Below, one piece after another: positions 22,527-35,400 of a stretch of 64,000 nucleotides of DNA. Origin of the DNA: Panax quinquefolius (taxonomy: Eukaryota > Streptophyta > Magnoliopsida > Apiales > Araliaceae); the NCBI GenBank assembly GCA_020205615.1, contig CM035170.1, positions 34,844,123 to 34,908,122 of the forward strand. Reading direction: 5' to 3'. Position 1 is the stretch's first letter, and every line of letters begins with the position of its first letter. Position numbers and translations under genes: made by a program. Under the pieces are notes generated by a model. It saw nothing but the letters and a program-made list of their open reading frames with translations, was not told the DNA's origin and searched no databases.

Positions 22527-22687
22527 GTATTCGGTTTCAGAACCTGGGAAATGATTATTATTATTATAATAAGAATGTAGTAAATATACTCATTTTGATG
22601 TTGTTTCAATGGAATGAATGTATAGTTATAAGTACCGTGTAACACCATATCTGTTGGTTGAAAGTACCCAAATTTGGGGGCGTCACA
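22527..22687 (+). repeat. 5' LTR of D, terminal part
   Basis: Matches the last 160 bases of the 3' LTR (31437-31596), ending GGGGGCGTCACA. Confidence 0.9.
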
Positions 22688-22690
22688 GGT

Positions 22691-22702
22691 TGGTATCAAA
22701 GC
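22691..22702 (+). other. Primer binding site of D (initiator Met)
   Basis: TGGTATCAAAGC, three bases after the LTR end. Confidence 0.85.
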
Positions 22703-22927
22703 ATTAGGTTATAAAACTTAAGGAGGAAAGAACCTTAGGCTAATAACCTCATTAGTAGATGAGAAATAGAAGCAAATGAATTCTAGTAAAATGAGTTAAT
22801 TAAGTATTGAGTAAACTCAGTACCAAAAGATTTAAAAGATGGAAATTAACCCTAAATAAACTAAATGTGATTTGTGCTTATATTATTGTGTATTATGTAC
22901 TAATCAACATGTTATGTGTTATTGTAG

Positions 22928-23578
22928 ATGTCCATCGATAGCTACATGTATAGGCATATAAACGTGGTGAGTGAAGAGTCAGTGAATAGAATAGAGCCCG
23001 TACCAGTGCCAGTGGCGACGGTACCAGTGGTGAACCTAGAAGAGTCCGAGCCTGAGGAGGAATATTTAGAAGGGGATATGGGAAATATGGGATCGGCATC
23101 ATATCTCTATATGGTGGTCGATGTGGATGAGGATATGGAGGTAACATCATTTAATACGGTGGTACCTGGACTAGAGCCAACACCTCCAGATGCAATGAAG
23201 GCATTGTATCTAGCGGTGCTTGACCGTAATGTGCAACTGTGCACTATTGTGCAGAACCAAATGGAGGAGATTAGTGATCTCCATGAAGCTAAGGAGTTTG
23301 CAGAAGCATATTTTGAAATAGAGCATGACGAGAAGGTGCTCATGAAGGATAAGGCCATAGATTATAAGAAGGAGGTCGTTGAGCTTCGTAAAGAACTGGG
23401 GGAGAGGAACCAAAAAATAGCCCAGATGTCCTACATCAATGAGACTGCTCATGAGGATTTCAAACTGAAAATTGTTTGTTATTCCATTGAGTCGGGACAA
23501 ACTCGACATACTATTAGTCGGGATATTGTGTCGATTTTGGCGAATGAGAAACACAAGAATGCTGTTATGCAATATTAG
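22928..23578 (+). CDS. Intact 216-residue ORF upstream of gag in D
   Basis: An uninterrupted frame from ATG at 22928 to TAG at 23576. The product has an N-terminal valine/proline/acid-rich part (EPVPVPVATVPVVNLEESEP), a middle (PPDAMKALYLAVLDRN at about residues 88-103) and a predicted coiled coil at about residues 105-180 (EAKEFAEAYFEIEHDEKVLM, then VVELRKELGERNQKIAQM). No zinc finger, enzyme motif or membrane segment is visible. It lies between the primer site and gag, where most chromoviruses have only a leader. It stays open while gag-pol just downstream holds many stops. I do not recognise the family; a structural or RNA-binding accessory protein, or the N-terminal part of gag, is possible. 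Confidence 0.6.
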   Translation: MSIDSYMYRHINVVSEESVNRIEPVPVPVATVPVVNLEESEPEEEYLEGDMGNMGSASYLYMVVDVDEDMEVTSFNTVVPGLEPTPPDAMKALYLAVLDRNVQLCTIVQNQMEEISDLHEAKEFAEAYFEIEHDEKVLMKDKAIDYKKEVVELRKELGERNQKIAQMSYINETAHEDFKLKIVCYSIESGQTRHTISRDIVSILANEKHKNAVMQY

Positions 23579-23866
23579 AAGTCTAGAGCGGTAAATATTT
23601 TGTGTAGTGACGTAAAACCCTCTTTTGTATAATTAAAGGGTAGTCTTTTTGTAAATCCCAATTTTTGTGAAATTTAATCGCGGGATAGGAATGTGATAGC
23701 TTTGGCTATGGAATCAAATTGTAAATAGTTTGAATGATGAAGACGTATATGAATATAATGAAGTTTTTATTTGATGTGCTTTGTTATGATATGAGTTGTT
23801 GTTTGGCGAATAATAACTAAGTAAGAAAATAAGTAATAATGAAACTTTATTTATTTAATCTGAAAA

Positions 23867-24850
23867 ATGCCGCTAAAAAGAAGACAACGTAATCAGGAGG
23901 CTGAATCCCATAATGATTACCAAGGGGGTCAAAACAACCCTATGCAAGAGTTCGTTAACTTATTAATTGATGCATTTAACCAAACTGGGGGTAGAGCACC
24001 CACAGTACCTAGGGTAGCCAGAACGACTACCTTTAAAGAATTTAAAAGTGTAGGTCCGTCATAGTTCAAGGGAACTACGGACCCAATAGAGGCCCAAACA
24101 TGGGTAAATGAATTAGAAAAGGTGTTCGTTATTACAAACGTAGGAGAGCGTAAAAGACTTCTTTTGCGACCTATATAATGAAAGGGGAAGCCAAATTTTG
24201 GTGGGAGGCTCATCAGGGTGGGGCTAGAACCGATGTTATCACGTGGGAACAGTTTAAGAAGGTTTTCTTCGAGAACTACTTTCCTACTAGCATGTAGGGG
24301 AGAATGGAGATTAAGTTCTTTGAACGTAAACAAGGGGACATTACGGTTCTCCAGTATGTGGCCAAATTCAATGAATTGGCAAGATTTTCTCCACATCAAG
24401 TGGACACTGAGGAGAAGAAGGCTCATAGGTTTTAGCATGGATTGAAACCCTGGCTCTATAGTAGGATTTCTGTGTTCCAGAGTGCTTCATATGGAACCAT
24501 TCTGGAGAGAGAAATTATTGCTGAGGGTGGTAGTGAGTCCTTGAGCTGATACCATAAAGAGAGAAAGAATAAGAGCAAAGGAGAGGGAGGATCCAAGGCG
24601 AATGGAGCCAGTGGCAGTAGAAACATGCCCAAGAGGAAGAGTTTTAACTCTGGGAATACTGGAGTGAAACAAGGGGATCCTAAGCGTAGGATAAAAGAAT
24701 GTAAGACATTAGGAAATACTTATCTAGGAGTCTGTCTGAAGGGGAAATAAGTTTGTTATAACTGTGGGTAGGAGGGTCATATATCACCCAATTGTCCTAA
24801 CCCTAAGAAGAATCAAGGTTGTTTTATTTGTGGGTCGATAGACCACATGG
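23867..24850 (+). pseudogene. gag of D with two zinc knuckles
   Basis: Starts MPLKRRQRNQEAES. A stop at 24062 precedes the Retrotrans_gag core (FKGTTDPIEAQTWVNELEKV). Frames change at about 24170 and again near 24300, with KPNFGGRLIR being an out-of-frame reading of the usual GEAKFWWEA region. A nucleocapsid part has two CCHC boxes: CYNCG.EGHISPNC (about 24757-24798, with a stop in the box) and CFICGSIDHMARN (24820-24858), whose last Cys is replaced by Tyr. Capsid/nucleocapsid role by family. At least four disabling changes. Confidence 0.85.
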
Positions 24851-25320
24851 CAAGAAATTACCCAAAGAAGGGGTCGGAGGGTAGTAAGGGTGCTAGTAGT
24901 GGTAAGTTAGCCAATACTGGACCAACACCATCGGGTAGACCCATGACCCGTACTTTTAATATGCCTGTCCAAGATGCGGTTGAATCAACGGATGTAGTAG
25001 CAGGTATCATTCCAGTCAAAGAGATAATTCCCGTTGAACACATTCATAGGAACTATTTCGTAGATATTAGAGGTAATAGATTATCGATATATCTTTTTCC
25101 GATAAGGTTGAGAGAATTTGATGCAATTCTCGGTATGGATTGGTTCATTAACCATAGAGCGATAATAGATTATCATAAGAAAAGTGTGAACCTTCAGCTT
25201 TCTAAGAAACCCAATGTAGTGTTCTACGGTAGTAAATCATCGGGACACTCTTGTTATCTAACCATGACACAAGCTAGGAAGATGTTAAGGAAGGGGTGTA
25301 TAGGATGCCTGTGCCATGTT
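24847..25320 (+). pseudogene. Protease remnant of D lacking its active site
   Basis: After a spacer (MTRTFNMPVQDAVESTDVVA) a chromovirus protease would show DSGATHSFIS. Here the frame goes straight to HIHRNYFVDIRGNRLSIYL and then FDAILGMDWFINHRAIIDYH (25111-25170), which is the C-terminal end of the protease. The Asp-Ser-Gly block is missing, consistent with an in-frame internal deletion near 25035. The Gag-Pol cleavage activity would be lost. Confidence 0.75.
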
Positions 25321-26880
25321 GTGGATACCCAGAGAGTGGACGCATCATTGGAGCAGATACCTATATTACAAGAATTCATAGATGTATTTCTAGAGGAGTT
25401 ACCAGGTATTCTGCCGGATAGGGAGGTCGAATTTGTGATTGATCTGTTACCGGGTACGACACCAGTTTCTAAGGCACCATATAGAATGGCGCCGGTAGAG
25501 ATGAAGGAGTTAATGGTTCAATTATAAGAACTATTAGACAGGAAGTACATTCAACCTAGTGTGTCTCTGTGGGGAGCACCGGTGTTGTTTGTAAAGAAGA
25601 AGGATGGGTCATTACGACTTTGTATCGATTATCAGGAGTTGAACAAGTTAACGATTAAGAATAAATACCCATTGCCTCAGGGATCGATGATTTATTTTAA
25701 TTAGTTGAAAGGGGCAAAGTATTTTTCTAAGATAGATTTGCGTACGAAGTACCATCAGTTGAAAGTAAGGAAGGAGGATGTACCTAAGACGACGCTCAGA
25801 ACTCGTTATGGTCATTACGAGTTTCTGGTTATGTCGTTTGGGTTGACTAATGCGCCAGCCGCATTTATGGATATGATGAATAGAGTGTTCAAACAATATT
25901 TGGACAAGTTCATCATAGTGTTCATTGATGATATTCTAGTCTATTCTAAGATGCCAGAAGATTATGCAGAACATTTGAGGATAGTGTTGGAAACACTACG
26001 GAGGGAAAAGTTGTATGCGAAATTCAATAAGTGTGAATTTTATCTTGAAAGAGTACAGTTCCTAGGACATGTTATTGATAAAGATGACATTTCTATGGAT
26101 CTAGCAAAGGTAGAAGCAGTTAATAATTGGGAATAACCGAAAACGCCAATCGAGATTAGGAGTTTTTTGGGGTTAGTGGGATATTATTGAAGGTTTATCT
26201 AGGACTTTTCTAAAATAGCTAATCCATTGACGAATTTGACGAGGAAGTTAGTGAAGTATGTGTGGACTGAGAAGTGTGAAAATAGTTTTCAAGAACTAAA
26301 AATGAGATTAAGTGAGGCACCTATATTAGCTTTACCAGATGATACAGGGAATTTTGTAGTTTGTAGTGATGCTTCACATAGAGGACTGAGTTGTGTGCTA
26401 ATGTAGCATGACTAGGTCATTGAGTATGCGTCACGGCAGTTAAAGGATTATGAGAAGGTCTATCCTACTCATGACCTAGAATTGGCAACAACATTTTTTG
26501 CATTAAAAATATAGAGATATTATTTATACGGGGAGAAGTGTGAGATATACACTGACCATAAAAGTCTGAAATATATATTTACACAGAAGTAGTTGAAAAT
26601 ATGAGATAGAGAAGGTGGTTAGAACTGATAAAAGATTATGACTGTGATATCTTATATCATCCAGGAAAAGCAAATGTAGTAGCCGACGCGTTAAGTAGGA
26701 AGGGTAGGGAAAAACTATCAATGTTAACGACTCAGAATGAGTTAATAATGGAGATGGAAAGGATGGAGCTAGAAGTTAAATTATCGAGTGAAGCGGTAGA
26801 AATGTTATTCACAATAGAGACTCGACCAACAATAGTGGAACGAGTTAAGGAAGTATAACTAGGTAAAGACGAGTGTGAGC
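25321..26880 (+). pseudogene. Reverse transcriptase and RNase H of D
   Basis: RT entry IPILQEFIDVFLEELPG (25360-25410), then PYRMAPVEMKEL, a stop at 25526, then [20 protein letters not shown] (25570-25629). After another stop at about 25703 comes [20 protein letters not shown]. The catalytic box is FIDD in [11 protein letters not shown] (25918-25950), a common variant of YVDD. The connection (EIRSFLGLVGYY) and RNase H (VVCSDASHRGLSCVL at about 26360, [30 protein letters not shown]) follow with several stops (26136, 26190, 26201, 26404, 26512, 26590). A one-base shift lies near 26595. Confidence 0.9.
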
Positions 26881-26882
26881 GA

Positions 26883-28257
26883 ATGAAAAAGATAATGGAG
26901 GATGAAGTGAAGACTAAGTATAACCTTGATAAAGAAGGATTACTTCATTTTGAAGGAAGAATTTGGGTTCCAAATAATTCTGAGTTAAAAGAAGAGATTA
27001 TGAGTGAGGCCCATAGTTTGAGGTACTCGATACATCTAGGTATCACTAAGATGTATCAAGACCTTCGTCAGAACTTTTGGTGGCCAAACATGAAGAGGGA
27101 AATAGTAGAATATGTTAGTAAGTGCTTAACTTGTCAGAAAGTTAAGGCTGAACACCAACGACCGAGTGTATTATTACAATCACTAGAGATTCCAAAGTGG
27201 AAGTGGGAGCATATCATGATGGATTTTGTGGTGGGACTTCCAATGACGAGGAAGGGATACGACGCTATTTGGGTATTAGTAGATCTGTTGACAAAATCGT
27301 CACACTTTTTACCAATAGTAGTTAGGTATAACCTAGAGCAATTAACTAAACTTTATGTCAAAGAAATTATTTCAAGACATGGAGTACCTGTTTCGATTGT
27401 GTCAGATCGTGATCCACGATTCACATCAAACTTTTGGAGGAGTTTGCAAGAGCAACTGGGAACACAGTTGAGATTAAGTACAACGTATCATCCTCAGACG
27501 GATGGACAAAGTGAACGGACAATTCAAACGCTAGAAGATATATTAAGATCTTGCGTTATGGATTTCAAGGGGAGTTGGGACGAACATCTGCCTTTGGTGG
27601 AATTCTCTTACAACAATAGTTTTTACGCTAGTATAGGCATGCCGCCTTACGAAGCGTTGTATGGGAGGAAGTACGAACTCCACTATGTTGGGATGAAGTA
27701 GGTGAACGTCAGATGTTGGGACCTGAGATGGTACAACAAATGGCAGACATGGTTAAGCTAATACGTACTCGATTGGTAGCTGCTCAAGATAGACAAAAAA
27801 AGTATGCATATCCTCATCGTGAGAAGAGGGAATTTAAAGTAGGTTCATATGTTTTTCTGAAAGTATCACCTTGGAAAGGGAAGATATGTTTTGGAAAGAA
27901 AGGGAAGTTAAGTCCAAGGTTTGTAGGACCTTTTGAAATTTTAAGAAGGGTAGGAGAGGTAGCTTATGAATTAGCTTTACCTCTAGAGATGGAACGAATA
28001 CACAACGTTTTTCATGTGTCAGTGTTGCATCCTTATAAACCGTAATACAAGCACATAATAGAGTATGAATCTATTCAGATAGAAAAAGACTTAACGTATG
28101 AAGAACTTTCAATTCAGATTGTTGATAGGAAAGAACAAGTCTTGAGAAATAAGATAATACCTTCGGTAAATGTAATTTGGAGGAACCACAATACCGAAGA
28201 AGCAACGTGGGAACTCGAGAGTATTATGAAGGAAATTTTTCCTCATTTGTTTATGTA
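26883..28257 (+). pseudogene. Integrase of D with chromodomain-like tail
   Basis: Zinc-binding HHCC module: [20 protein letters not shown] and [12 protein letters not shown] (27014-27165). The DDE core has MMDFVVGLP (27217), [13 protein letters not shown] (27399) and the Glu in [13 protein letters not shown] (27500). A break at 27701 shifts frame, and the C-terminal part follows ([15 protein letters not shown], [32 protein letters not shown] to 28045). A last stretch to 28257 (LTYEELSIQIVDRK, then VIWRNHNTEEATWELES) is the chromodomain-like tail of Tekay/Del chromoviruses, thought to steer integration to heterochromatin. The longest clean stretch of D's pol (272 codons) is here. Confidence 0.9.
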
Positions 28258-28290
28258 ATTGTAGCGAGATTCTGGGGACATAATCCTTAT

Positions 28291-28303
28291 AAGGGGGAGA
28301 GAA
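28291..28303 (+). other. Polypurine tract of D
   Basis: AAGGGGGAGAGAA immediately before the 3' LTR start; it would prime second-strand synthesis. Confidence 0.85.
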
Positions 28304-31300
28304 TGTAACGCCCGAGAAAAATCAGATTTATGTGAATTAAATTTTTATTTGATTATTTGAATTAAATGAATTTAATTATTTATTTATGTGAGTAAGTTGT
28401 TTGAAGGTCGTTCTATGACCTAGGATGTGCGGATATGGTTAGTATTCTGGGTATGTGCTAGGATTAATTGTTATGAATTTCCTAGATGAAAATATTAGTT
28501 TTTCGAGAAATTTTTGTAAAAACACTATTCATTCATTTCTGCTCGGAGATTAAGTATGAATTTCTGAGAAACGCGTAATGATAGAATTCTAAGACGTGAT
28601 GGAGTATTCAATAATATTTTAGTTATGGTAAACGAAGTTTTCGCCTGCGGACTTAAAACCTAAGGGTTAGGAAAAGTGAGATTCGAGAATTAAATGACTA
28701 CGTATAATGATTAGGGTTATTGTACTTAACTAATACGAGTATGATACTAGTTATTATACGAGTATAGTATGAAGATTATTACAACGTAAGATATGAATAT
28801 TGTATGAACTATATACGAAGAGAATACAAGCATTATACGAGTAGAATATGATTAGTCTTAGTGGACTTTGAGTTTATGGACTTTGTAGATTTCAATTGGA
28901 CTTGGATTATGTCAAGCCCAATGCATTGTTAAATCAAGCCCAAGATAGGTCCAATATGAATTTATTCTAAGGCCCAAACCAAGAAACCAAATCGTGGATC
29001 GAACCGATGGGTCACCGGATGGGTAAAACCATGGGCCAAACCATGGGGGGATCCAATGGGCCATGTGGGTCGGCCACTTGGTGGCCAAGTAAAGTAGATT
29101 TACTTGGTGAAGAAGAAAATGAATAGTAAGGAGGTGGGGCATGCTGACCATTTTTCCCTCAATTGGATTTTTCTATATAAAGGAAGCTTGTGTAGTTCAT
29201 TTGGTGTTTTACCAAACTTGACCACATATATTGAGAGAGAGAAAAGTTTATTAACAAGTAATCAAGAGCAATCCAAAGCAAAACACTCAAGCTTTATTCA
29301 ACAACGGGAAGAACATTAAGGTAATATTACGTAAACCTAAGTCTTCAATCCTTTTCTAATTATTTTTTGTAGATAAGTATGAATTGGTTAAATATGTCTT
29401 TTCCGGAGTAATAAGGATGGCTATTAGTGGATTAAAACATTATAAGACATGTATGATTAAGAATCATAAGCGTTTAAGAAAGTTTAAGCAAAGAAAACCA
29501 ATAAGCGTTTATTTGGTTGTTGATGGACAAATTGAAAACCATCATAGGTTATGTACATCTTGATTGGCTAGGTTATAGATAATGAATCAATGGATTGGTT
29601 CCATTTGATTTGGCATATAAAACTCAAGTAACGAAGTTATTGCAAAATTTACGAGATTAGGCGTTAGACGTTAAAATCGTTGAAATCCTGGATTAGTAGT
29701 CAAAAGTTGTCATTTAAATTTGAAACCTTGGTTTTCGATGACATAACGTAGAATATTATATTTGAGAGTCGTGGACTCAAGAATCGTCGAATTCTGACTT
29801 AAAAAGAAGAAACGAGTTATGAACGTTCACGAACGTTAAACGAACGCGTAATAGGGAGTTAAATAGTGAATTTATTGTTAATGGATTTAAAAATGACTTT
29901 TGTCCGTATGAAATCAAAGTACATATGATATGTAAGATATCGGCTTTTGAACGAGCAAATTCCGACTTATAACGACCAAGTTAGGAGTCCAGAAAGAATT
30001 GAACTGGGAAAATTTAGAAAATTCTCAAGGGGCTCGTGGTTTGCGTCAAGCGAGGCCACCTAAGCCTATAACACTCAACTTACAAAGATCGGGTCGAGGA
30101 GGAGTAAACGTTGAGTCGCTACCGCAAATGTCGAGACAAGGGTTGAGATATTTTTAGTTAGTTGAAATACAAATACCAATATTGTATCTTGGGAGATGGC
30201 GTGCAGTCAATTACAACAGATAGGGAAAATGTCTGACTTAGTTATTTTTGAACCCAATTGTTGCAGGATAATTATAGGGCAAGTGTATATACTTAATATA
30301 CATGTTAAGACCATTCTTATGTCACATATATGGTGATGACTTTAGGAATTCAATGTTGTTTAACGAGTAATTAAACGAAGAATGCAAAGTATAAGAAAGT
30401 GAATTGTATTCAATTACTGTGGCACTTAACCAAGGGTTAATAAGTATTGTTTTAGTGACGTAAGAGCGTTAATAAGCCGTAAAGAAGGATAAGTAACTAT
30501 AAACGAGTTTAATAATGAAATAAATTCGATTAAGTTATAGAAGAGAAAGAAGTTGGTAAAAATAATGTGATTAGATTGTTTGGTAGCTAATTTCAGTGTG
30601 CTATGTGAATATATCAAGTAGAGACTGTAAAGAACAAGAACTGTTGAATTTTATTTAAGACGCTTGAAGGCAAGTTTTCATAACGCTTGTCTAACCTTCG
30701 TGTTAGCCAAGTTTTCTGTGATACATGTTATGAGATGCATGAATTTTTTTATGAAAGGGTCGATGCCAATTTTAACTCGGCTAGACTAATCTTAAGAGTT
30801 TGATTGATTTGTTTACAAGTCTTTCGATATAGAATTGGTAACGCAATCCTATGCCAATTATTTGGTACATATTCAAAGTAAAGCTTGAGTATGAATAAAC
30901 AAATGTATTTTACATCGATTATTCGATGGTCACGTGAGGTTGGCAAAACTTAAACGTAAATATGTTTAACGGATGAGTGTTGATCAACATAGAGTACTAT
31001 AGGCTGATCACCTAGAAGTGCTCGTAAGATATATCAGACTTACGAACTTAGTGCCGGGTTGTCCTTTTTCATGAATGAAAACCAAAAGAGAATGTTCATG
31101 GTCTTTTGACCTACCCAGAATTCCTATGTTACTGTATATACTTTGGAATGATTTTATGAGAATGAAAAGTGCTATTTAATGTTTCATAGTACTTCATATC
31201 TATTTGTTCAGTTATTGAAGAATAATCATATGATTCTCGACGTGGTATTTGTATTATATATTGCTAGACTTGTTGAGCTAGTTATGCTCACTTCTTACTT

Positions 31301-31596
31301 TAATTATATGATTGCCTCTAAGGCCGAACGAACCTAGGGTTCTAGTAAAGATAAAGGCAAGGTTAAGATGGATAATTAGTTTATCCTGTAATAGACTAGT
31401 ATTTTGTATGAATTATACTATGACGAATGAAGAATGTATTCGGTTTCAGAACCTGGGAAAATATTATTATTATTGAAATAAGAATGTAGTAAATACACTC
31501 ATTTTGATGTTGTTTCAATGGAATGAATGTATAGTTATGAATACCGTGTAGCACCATATTTGTGGGTTGAAAGTACCCGAATTTGGGGGCGTCACA
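28304..31596 (+). repeat. 3' LTR of D
   Basis: 3293 bases, TGTAACGCCCGAG to GGGCGTCACA. It is homologous to solo LTR F throughout. It holds the TATA box at 29174 and a duplicated regulatory-looking stretch rich in TACGAG/ATACGA steps (28725-28850). Small frames inside it are not supported as genes. Confidence 0.92.
29174..29182 (+). promoter_or_regulatory. TATA box of the D 3' LTR
   Basis: TATATAAAG. F has TATAAAAG at the aligned place (33317-33324). Confidence 0.65.
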
Positions 31597-32476
31597 ATCA
31601 TGCTAATGAGATCTAAATTCTTAGATAGCTCATAAACTAAAATTGTTCCTAATTGTTGGATTACTAAAATGGGGATTAGTGAATCCAGATAGATTGGCAC
31701 ATACGTTGATTGCTTATTGGATGTGGAGACACTAAAATAAGTATGTAGGTGCTTATCGGAGAATAAGTTCACTGAACCTGACTCGCTAAGTAATACCTAA
31801 TGGAGTTTTACTTGTCTTTCAATAGGAATTCTTGTAGTGATAGTAGTACAAGTGATCTTTAGACTTGAGATCATCATAGTATCTTGTGTTTGATGAATTA
31901 TACTTTGACATATTCCTTAAGACCCATAGGGTATATCAAATGGTATGCTTGGGTGTAATAAGTTGTACATAGAGATAATGAATGATCAACAAAGAATCTA
32001 CCGCTGCTAGTAAAAGAAGAGAATGTCCTATGTGATTTGATAAATGACAACCCGGTAGTCCTTTGACAAGACAAAATGAAATTAGAAAGGAGTTTTTAAT
32101 TTGCATTATTTGGAGTTGTGCATTTAAGAATCGAAATACATAGAATTAAATAAAATATGATTTGTCATTAATTCCAATGTCTTTATTTAATTGGGACATT
32201 GTATATTGGAAGAATTGAATTGTACGATAACTATTTACTTAAAGGTTCTTCTATAATTAATGTTGAAATCTTTATTATCTGGAAAGTCGTTGATCGCTAA
32301 GGAGGCTTATCCTTATTATAGAATAAATGTTATTTATTTAAATAAATTAATAGATTTATTTATTTTATTTAACTAAGATTAGAATTATTTAATTGATTTA
32401 TTCACGACAGGTTTAATATGGAGAACCTAAAGGGTCACACCGTAAAAGAAATAATATTTATTGAAGAAGCAAATAG
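31597..32476 (+). repeat. Copia-type solo LTR G, segment 2
   Basis: Non-coding middle of G between D and F. It continues from 11993 and into 35692. Its CCGAT/CTAAG-rich, AT-rich text is LTR-like, with no gene. Confidence 0.7.
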
Positions 32477-35400
32477 TGTAACGCCCGAGAAAATCGGATC
32501 TTTAATGAATTAAATTTTTATTTGATTATGTGAATTAAATGAATTTAATTAATTATTTATGTGATTAAGATATTTGAAGGTCGTTCTATGACCTAGAATG
32601 CGCGGATGTGGTTAGTATTCTGGCTATGTGTTAGGATTAATTGTTTTAAATTTCTAAGACGAAAATAAATGTTTTTAGAGAAATTTTCGTAAAAACACTA
32701 TTCATCCATTTTTGCTTGGGAATTGAGTTGAATTTCTGAGAAACGCATAATGATAGAATTCGAAGACGAGATGGAATATCCAATAATATTTTAGTTATGG
32801 CAAATGAAGTTTTCGCCTACGGACTTAAAACCTAAGGGTTAGTGAAAGTGATTTCCGAGAATGAAATGTAATGCGTATAATGAGTAGGATTATTATACGT
32901 ACAATATACGCGTATGATAATAGTTAGAATACGAGTATAGTATGAAGATTATTTCGACGTATAATAAGAATATCTTATGAATACTAAACGAAGAGAATAC
33001 GTGAGTTATACACGTATAATACGATTAGTCTTAATGGACTTTGAGTTTAAAGACTTTGTAGAATCCAATTGGACTTGGATTATATCAAGCCTAATGAATT
33101 GTGTAAGCAAGCCCGAGTTAAGGCCCAATGTTAAGTTAAGTCAAGCCCGATCCAAGAAACTAAACCGCGGATCGAATAGGCTGGGTAAAACCCATGGGCA
33201 TGTGGGCTGACCACTTGGCCACCAAGTAAAGTGATTACTTGGTGGCTAAGTTGTTGTGGAGGTGGGAATAGTAAGGAGGTGGCCAATGGACCATTTTGCC
33301 CTCCATTTGAATTGCCTATAAAAGAAAACTTAGGTTGGTCATTTTCTATTTTACAAACTTTATCCAACATATTTGGAGAGAGAGAAAGAGCTATAAACAA
33401 GTAATCAAGTTACTTCAAAGAAAACCATTCACGTTTAGTCAAGAACACGAAGAACGAAAAGGTAATATTTTGTAAACGTTAGTCTTCGTCCTTTTCGATT
33501 TATTTTTCATAGAGAATCATAGATTGTTGGAACATGTCTCTTTCGGAGGGATAAGGATGATTATTAAGGACTAAAACATTGATAAGTCATGTTTAAGTAG
33601 AAATCGTAAGTGATTACGTAAGTATAAATCGAAAAAAACCTTTGAACGTTAATTTGGTTGTTGATGGACAAATTGAAAACCATCATTGATAGGTTATGCG
33701 CATATTGCTTGGGTATGATATAGATGATGAATCAATGGAGTTGTTCCATTTGATTTTGTGTATAAAACACGAGTAACAAAGTTATGACGAATTTTACGAA
33801 ATTAGACGTTAAACGTCAAAAACGTAGAAATCTCAGGTTGGTAGTCGAAAGTTGCCGTTTAACTTGGAAACTTTGGTTTTCAATGGCAACACGTGAGATA
33901 AGGTATTCAAGAGTCGTGAACTCAAGAATCGTTGAATTTTGACTTAGAACGAAGAAAACGAGTTATGAACGCTCACGAACGATAAACGAACGCTCGATAA
34001 TGAACTAAAAGTTGAATTCCGAGTTAACGGATTCGAACATGAAAAATTGTTGTATGGACACTTAGAGCATGTAATTTATGAGCTAATGACTTTTAAACGA
34101 GCCAATTCGGATGTAAAACGAATAAGTTATGAGCCCGGGAAGTTCGTAGAAAAACCAAACTGTCAAAATAAACTGATGCTCAGGGGTGGCACCGCAGCGC
34201 CAACCCCAGTGTTAATGGTCGCGTCGCAAATACCTGACTCAAGAACTTGACCACTATTAGTTAGTTAGTGCCGCGACACCAATGGTGTGTTAGAGTCCAG
34301 CCGCGCAGCCATAATAGTAGTGGGATTTTGTTAACTAAGTTAGTTTCCTAATTCCAATTGATTGTAAACCAATAATGGAATATGAATGTACTTAATGTAC
34401 ATGGTAAAGACTACTTTTAAATCACTTATTTAGTGATGATTTTAGGAATATAAATGTTGTTAATAGAGATTAAACAAGAACATAAAGAGAAAGAAAGTAA
34501 ATTGTATTCAACATTGGTACTTTACCAATGCTGATCGAGTTTCGGTTAATAAATATAAGAACATTAACAAGTCGTAATGAAGTATAGTAAGTCGAATTGA
34601 CATTATTAATGGAATAAATTCGATTAAGTTATAGAAGAGAAAGAAGTTGGTAATAACAATGTGATTAAATTGTTTGATAGCTAATTACAGTGTGCTATGT
34701 GAATATATCATGTAGATTATGTAAAGACTGAGAACCGTTGAATATTATATTCGAAGACGCTTGAAGGCAAGTTTTCTTAACGCTTGTCTAACCTCCGTGT
34801 TAGTCAAGTTTTCTTTGATTCATGTTCTGTAATGCATGAATTATTTTATGAAAGGGTCGATGCTAGTTTTAACTCGGCTAGACTATTATTAAGAATTAGA
34901 TTGATTTGTTTACAAGTCTTTTGATATAGAACTATTAACTCTATCTTACGCCAAGTATTTGGTACGGATTTAAGGTAAAGTTGTATATAAACAAACAAAT
35001 GTATTTTCATCGATTATTCGATGGGCACGCTAGGTTACCAAAACTTAAATGTAAATATGTTTAACGAATGAGTGTTGATCAACATAGAGTACTATAGGCT
35101 GATCACCTAGAAGTGCTCATAAGAAATATCGGATGTACGACCTTAATGCAAGGATGTCCTTTTCATGTATGAAAACGAAAAGAGTATGTTCATGGTCTTT
35201 CGACCGGTTCAGAATTCCTAAACTATTATAAATACTTTGGAATTGTTGTTATGAAATGAGAAGTGCTAGTCAATGTTTCATAGTACTTCATAGCTATTTG
35301 TTCAATTATGGAAGATAATCATATAATTCATGATATGGTATTTATATTATCCTTTGTTAGACTTGATGAGCTAGTTATGCTCACTTCTTGCTTGAATTAT

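Larger units (their letters stand above)
11994..31596 (+). mobile_element. Chromovirus (Tekay/Del-like) Ty3/Gypsy element D
   Basis: Layout: rearranged 5' LTR (11994-13430 plus 22527-22687), initiator-Met primer site, upstream ORF, gag, protease remnant, RT, RNase H, integrase with chromodomain-like tail, polypurine tract, full 3' LTR (28304-31596). Flanks are ATTAT (11989-11993) and ATCAT (31597-31601), a 5-base duplication with one change. The 5' LTR is interrupted by element L and repeat R1. The many stops indicate an old insertion. It sits inside solo LTR G. Confidence 0.9.
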
